A DNA stretch of 46,683 nucleotides, taken from positions 1-46,683 of the forward strand of contig WFMW01000068.1 in NCBI GenBank assembly GCA_015488885.1, given 5' to 3'. Positions 43,869-46,683 of this stretch are shown in pieces. The translations under genes were made by a program, and so were the position numbers. Numbering within the stretch: the stretch's first letter is position 1; the number at the start of each line of letters is the position of its first letter. The stretch comes from Gammaproteobacteria bacterium. GTDB lineage: Bacteria; Pseudomonadota; Gammaproteobacteria; SZUA-229. Below the pieces are notes generated by a model that did not search any database, was not told where the DNA came from, and saw only the letters and a list, made by a program, of their open reading frames with translations.

Positions 43869-43896
43869 TATAATCATCCTGAAAATTATCATTATC
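43869..43896 (+). promoter_or_regulatory. RDD gene -10 box and Fur-box-like site
   Basis: TATAAT lies at 43869-43874. Its -35 partner is weak. Immediately downstream, 43885-43896 reads ATTATCATTATC, the complement of GATAATGATAAT, which matches two hexamers of the classic Fur box. Agreement over the full 19-base consensus is 14 of 19. Iron control of the RDD gene is a possibility only. Confidence 0.35.
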
Positions 43897-43922
43897 AATA
43901 CACAATCATAACAAAGAAACCT

Positions 43923-44375
43923 ATGTCCAGGTCAAACTCTACTACCACGGTATATTATGTCGGTATTTTTCGACGTTTATTTGCCATTTTTTATGACTGC
44001 CTTTTACTGCTGGCTTTATTGTTCATTGATGCATTTATTTTTACCGCTATAAACGGTGGTCAGGCTGTTGAACGAGATAGCCTTTTATTTCCGGCCTTTG
44101 TAATCAGTTTACTGGGTGTCAGCTTTATGTATTTTGGCTGGTTCTGGACACATGGTGGACAAACACTGGGAATGAAGACCTGGCAAATGAAACTACTGAC
44201 TGAAGATGGCCGTTATATTAACTGGAAACAGGCATTCATTCGTTATCTAACTGCTTTTTTCTCGTGGTGCTGTCTGGCAATGGGTTTTATATGGTCATTC
44301 TTTAACGCAAAAAAACAATGCTGGCATGATATCAGCAGTCGGAGTGTTATGCTGGATTTACGCAAATACCGATAA
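43923..44375 (+). CDS. RDD family membrane protein
   Basis: This 150-residue inner-membrane protein opens with the RDD signature GIFRRLFAIFYDCLLLLALLF (Arg-Asp helix, residues 14-34). It has a second helix, LLFPAFVISLLGVSFMYFGWFW, and a third, FIRYLTAFFSWCCLAMGFIWSFF. WTHGGQTLGMKTWQMKLL and the end CWHDISSRSVML are conserved in the family. RDD proteins have been linked to transport in some bacteria, but no substrate is assigned here. It is convergent with lptG, its frequent neighbour in gammaproteobacteria. Confidence 0.88.
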   Translation: MSRSNSTTTVYYVGIFRRLFAIFYDCLLLLALLFIDAFIFTAINGGQAVERDSLLFPAFVISLLGVSFMYFGWFWTHGGQTLGMKTWQMKLLTEDGRYINWKQAFIRYLTAFFSWCCLAMGFIWSFFNAKKQCWHDISSRSVMLDLRKYR

Positions 44376-44464
44376 TACTAAGGGCAAATTCTATAAGTGC
44401 GGAATACAAGGACATCTTAATCAAAACCATCAGCCACAGGCATATGGATATCGAGTAAAAAACG

Positions 44465-45550
44465 TCAACGAATTCGGGATAAGAACAACAGACTGATTAC
44501 CATCACCAGAATCAACGGTGCTGAGGCACTGATTACCGGCGCAACACCTGTAGCCAGACCCAGGTAATTGGTGGTGCGGCTAATCACATAAAAACCAACG
44601 CCTATAATCACTGCCAGCACGATACGCTGCCCGGCACCGCCACTCCGAGGGGTGGTGGTAAACACCAGCGGCATCGCAATCAGTAACATTGCAAGACAGG
44701 TAAGCGGGGTAAATATTTTTATCCAGAATGCCAGTTTATAGTCATCAGCATCAAGCTTGTTAGACTCAAGATAGCCGGCGTAGGTATATAATTCATGGAT
44801 GGACATATCCTGTGGCTCCAGTTCAAGCACAGAAAACAAATCGGGCAATATCAATCGAGGCATCAGTAATTCTTTTTTAAAGGACGTTTTTGTTTCAACA
44901 ATTCCATTCGGTACACCAACACCACTTATTGTTGTACGCTTCAACCCGCTAAGAAGCCAGCGATTATTTTTATAAACCGCCTTTTTTGCAAAAGTAATGG
45001 CACTTAGATGATGTTGTTTATCCAGCCGGTAAATACTAATCTGCTGTAATTGATGATCAGGCAGGATATGTTTTACATTAATATAACGATTTTCATTGCG
45101 TGCCCATATATCATTAAACCCACCAACAATCAGTTTTTTGTTTATGGCTTCTGCACGTAATACTTTTGCCATTGCCGTCGTATGCGGCACCACATATTCA
45201 CCTAATATAGCAACCAGAATTGCAACAAACAGGCCAGTTTTAAGCACCATGGCGGTAATTTTACCGATGCTGATACCTGCAGCACGCATAACAATTATTT
45301 CAGAATTTGCTGCCAGAGAACCTAACGAAATAATACTCCCAAGAAGCAAAATAGAGGGTGACAGCTCATATAATCGTTGTGGCAATTTCAGCATAACAAA
45401 CAAAAAAGCATGTATTGCATCATAATTACCCGTACCCACTGCTTTTAGTTGCGATACAAAATCAATAAACACAAACATGATCAGCATTATCAACGTTGCC
45501 ACCAATACACCAACAATGACTGTTTTAAAGATATAGCGGTCAAGCACCAT
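44465..45550 (-). CDS. lptG: LPS export system permease LptG
   Basis: This 361-residue protein is one of the two membrane subunits of the LptB2FG transporter, which extracts lipopolysaccharide from the inner membrane. It starts MVLDRYIFKTVIVGVLVATLIM, with the LDRYI motif of LptG. It has three N-terminal helices (with SPSILLLGSIISLGSLAANSEIIVMRAAGIS, the coupling region), a periplasmic jellyroll about residues 135-265, and three C-terminal helices (LTCLAMLLIAMPLVFT). Its start overlaps lptF by 11 bases. Confidence 0.95.
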   Translation of the reverse strand: MVLDRYIFKTVIVGVLVATLIMLIMFVFIDFVSQLKAVGTGNYDAIHAFLFVMLKLPQRLYELSPSILLLGSIISLGSLAANSEIIVMRAAGISIGKITAMVLKTGLFVAILVAILGEYVVPHTTAMAKVLRAEAINKKLIVGGFNDIWARNENRYINVKHILPDHQLQQISIYRLDKQHHLSAITFAKKAVYKNNRWLLSGLKRTTISGVGVPNGIVETKTSFKKELLMPRLILPDLFSVLELEPQDMSIHELYTYAGYLESNKLDADDYKLAFWIKIFTPLTCLAMLLIAMPLVFTTTPRSGGAGQRIVLAVIIGVGFYVISRTTNYLGLATGVAPVISASAPLILVMVISLLFLSRIR

Positions 45551-46658
45551 GTTTAGTCACCAGCCGTTTAGTGTTAACGCCAATATAACCACTGCTCTTT
45601 AACAGAATAAATAGAAAAATCACTGCCAGTATATGCACCCACCATATACCGATCCAGGCCGGGATTTTTTGCTGAATAATCCAGCTATATGCCATACTGA
45701 TCAGGTTTGAATAAACCAGGTATAAAATCAGTGCTAACACCAGTTTTGAATATCGTCCACTACGCGGACTGGTCTTACTTAATGGTAATGCAATTAATGA
45801 AACAATCAATGCGGCTATCGGTATTGATATACGCCACTGTAATTCAGCCTTGTCTTTGGGGATAGATGAAGCCCACAGCTCACGCATACTTTTTGTTGAA
45901 GCAGATGAATGGACAGCCACCTCCTTTTTATCAATATGTAAGCCATAATCGTCGTATTCAATAATTTTCATGGCCGCTTCACCTGCATTGCCCACATATT
46001 GCACACCATGGTGCATTACCATATAACGATTACCATTTTTATCTATGTAACTACTGCTGCTGGCAGCCACATCGACCTGTGTTTTATTATCTTTTTCCTG
46101 CTGAAAAAATGTATTTTTACGCTGTTTATTATTTTTACCCTCTGCTTCCAGAAACAGAACAGCACCGCCTTGACTGGCTCGATTAAATTGCCCTACCAGT
46201 AAAGAATCAATTTCAGACCGACTACTGACTTTTGCGGTAATCACTGCACGCTGATGCTCCATCATGGGTTTAATAAACAGGCTTAAAATCACTACCAGCA
46301 CTGTGGTCGGTATTACCACCAGTAACAATGAACGATACCATTGCAGCGGCCCCATGCCTGCGGACATAATAGCCGTCATTTCACTGTCTTTGTATAAACG
46401 GCCAAAACCTAATAAAATCCCCATTAATAAACTAAGTGGGACTAATATCACACTAAACTGAAACATACTGTTAACCAGATAGGCCAGAAATGCGCTGACC
46501 GGAATAAACCCCTGGGTAATCCAGCTCAAAAGATGAACCGTCTCGGTACTCAGCACAATCACCAGCAATACCAGTAACACCGTGAGCCAGGCAGTAAGAA
46601 TTTCGCGTGCCAGATAACGATCAAGAATTGTGATTGAAAACCGCATAGTTTGAACCAT
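45540..46658 (-). CDS. lptF: LPS export system permease LptF
   Basis: This 372-residue partner of LptG has the same plan of 3+3 membrane helices and a periplasmic jellyroll. Motifs are ILDRYLAREILTAWLTVLLVLLVIV, VNSMFQFSVILVPLSLLMGILLGFGRLYKDSEMTAIMSAG (coupling helix, about residues 63-102), and LQWRISIPIAALIVSLIALPLSKTSPRSGR. The jellyroll carries a Lys/Asn/Gln-rich insertion near residues 170-195 (EGKNNKQRKNTFFQQEKDNK). An ATG four codons in (46646) is an equally good start. It precedes and overlaps lptG; the upstream neighbour lies outside the window. Confidence 0.94.
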   Translation of the reverse strand: MVQTMRFSITILDRYLAREILTAWLTVLLVLLVIVLSTETVHLLSWITQGFIPVSAFLAYLVNSMFQFSVILVPLSLLMGILLGFGRLYKDSEMTAIMSAGMGPLQWYRSLLLVVIPTTVLVVILSLFIKPMMEHQRAVITAKVSSRSEIDSLLVGQFNRASQGGAVLFLEAEGKNNKQRKNTFFQQEKDNKTQVDVAASSSSYIDKNGNRYMVMHHGVQYVGNAGEAAMKIIEYDDYGLHIDKKEVAVHSSASTKSMRELWASSIPKDKAELQWRISIPIAALIVSLIALPLSKTSPRSGRYSKLVLALILYLVYSNLISMAYSWIIQQKIPAWIGIWWVHILAVIFLFILLKSSGYIGVNTKRLVTKHGA

Positions 46659-46683
46659 TTAGTAAAACATACTGATCGTAAAA

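Noticed and set aside
1-46683. CRISPR array, prophage, transposase gene, tRNA or rRNA
   Set aside because: I saw no regularly spaced repeats, phage structural genes, transposase motifs or tRNA T-loop patterns with matching stems. A tRNA or CRISPR finder run would confirm this.

Overview
The window is a chromosomal core region of a gammaproteobacterium of moderate GC. The signs are the surE-pcm-yqaA-nlpD-rpoS block, the lptE-holA-proA-nadD-rsfS-rlmH block, rng-yhdP-nitrilase, lptF-lptG, ParE, and DUF2058 and DUF4124 proteins. I cannot name the genus. An AddA-type helicase-nuclease and a bacterial MIF homologue make an enteric or Pseudomonas relative unlikely. I see no prophage, transposase gene, CRISPR array, rRNA or tRNA.

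Layout. 1-320: an inverted-repeat element cut by the window edge, then the thrC leader. 321-3639: thrC and hom (threonine synthesis) are convergent, then a small Mth938-like gene. 3746-8202 (minus): surE, pcm, yqaA, nlpD and rpoS, with a 442-base leader before rpoS. 8354-9887 (plus): an Smr-domain gene overlapping a gene for a protein arginine methyltransferase homologue with a SEC-C zinc tail; this is the most unusual pair here. 9979-14787: cNMP-binding-fold protein, DUF2058 protein, PerM-like transporter with a small unknown gene and a LysR regulator, DUF4124 protein, MIF-like tautomerase. 14759-14963: a complete copy of the inverted-repeat element, which supplies the tautomerase stop codon. 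15049-18615: proS, aldehyde dehydrogenase, small membrane protein.

18740-37559 is one long minus-strand run. Read in transcription order it holds parE, carbonic anhydrase, lptE, holA, proA, nadD, rsfS, rlmH, rng, yhdP, an unknown secreted protein, nitrilase, a Kef-type antiporter, a metallo-hydrolase, an ECF sigma factor with a zinc-finger anti-sigma, and kup. Between lptE and the carbonic anhydrase gene lies a second MITE-like element bounded by TTAA. 37717-41181 (plus) is an AddA-like helicase-nuclease without AddB beside it. 41226-46658 holds dsbC, xerD, a histone H1-like gene, an RDD membrane protein (plus) and lptG/lptF.

How the genes work together. The surE-rpoS block joins stationary-phase control, protein repair and cell-division amidase activation. 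lptE, lptF, lptG and yhdP serve outer-membrane lipid transport. rsfS, rlmH and possibly the Smr/methyltransferase pair touch the ribosome. kup and the Kef antiporter flank an ECF sigma/anti-sigma pair, suggesting potassium or pH stress control. Several start sites are moved from the longest reading frame (rpoS, nlpD, parE, xerD, dsbC, the PerM-linked small gene), using ribosome-binding sites, signal peptides and family length.
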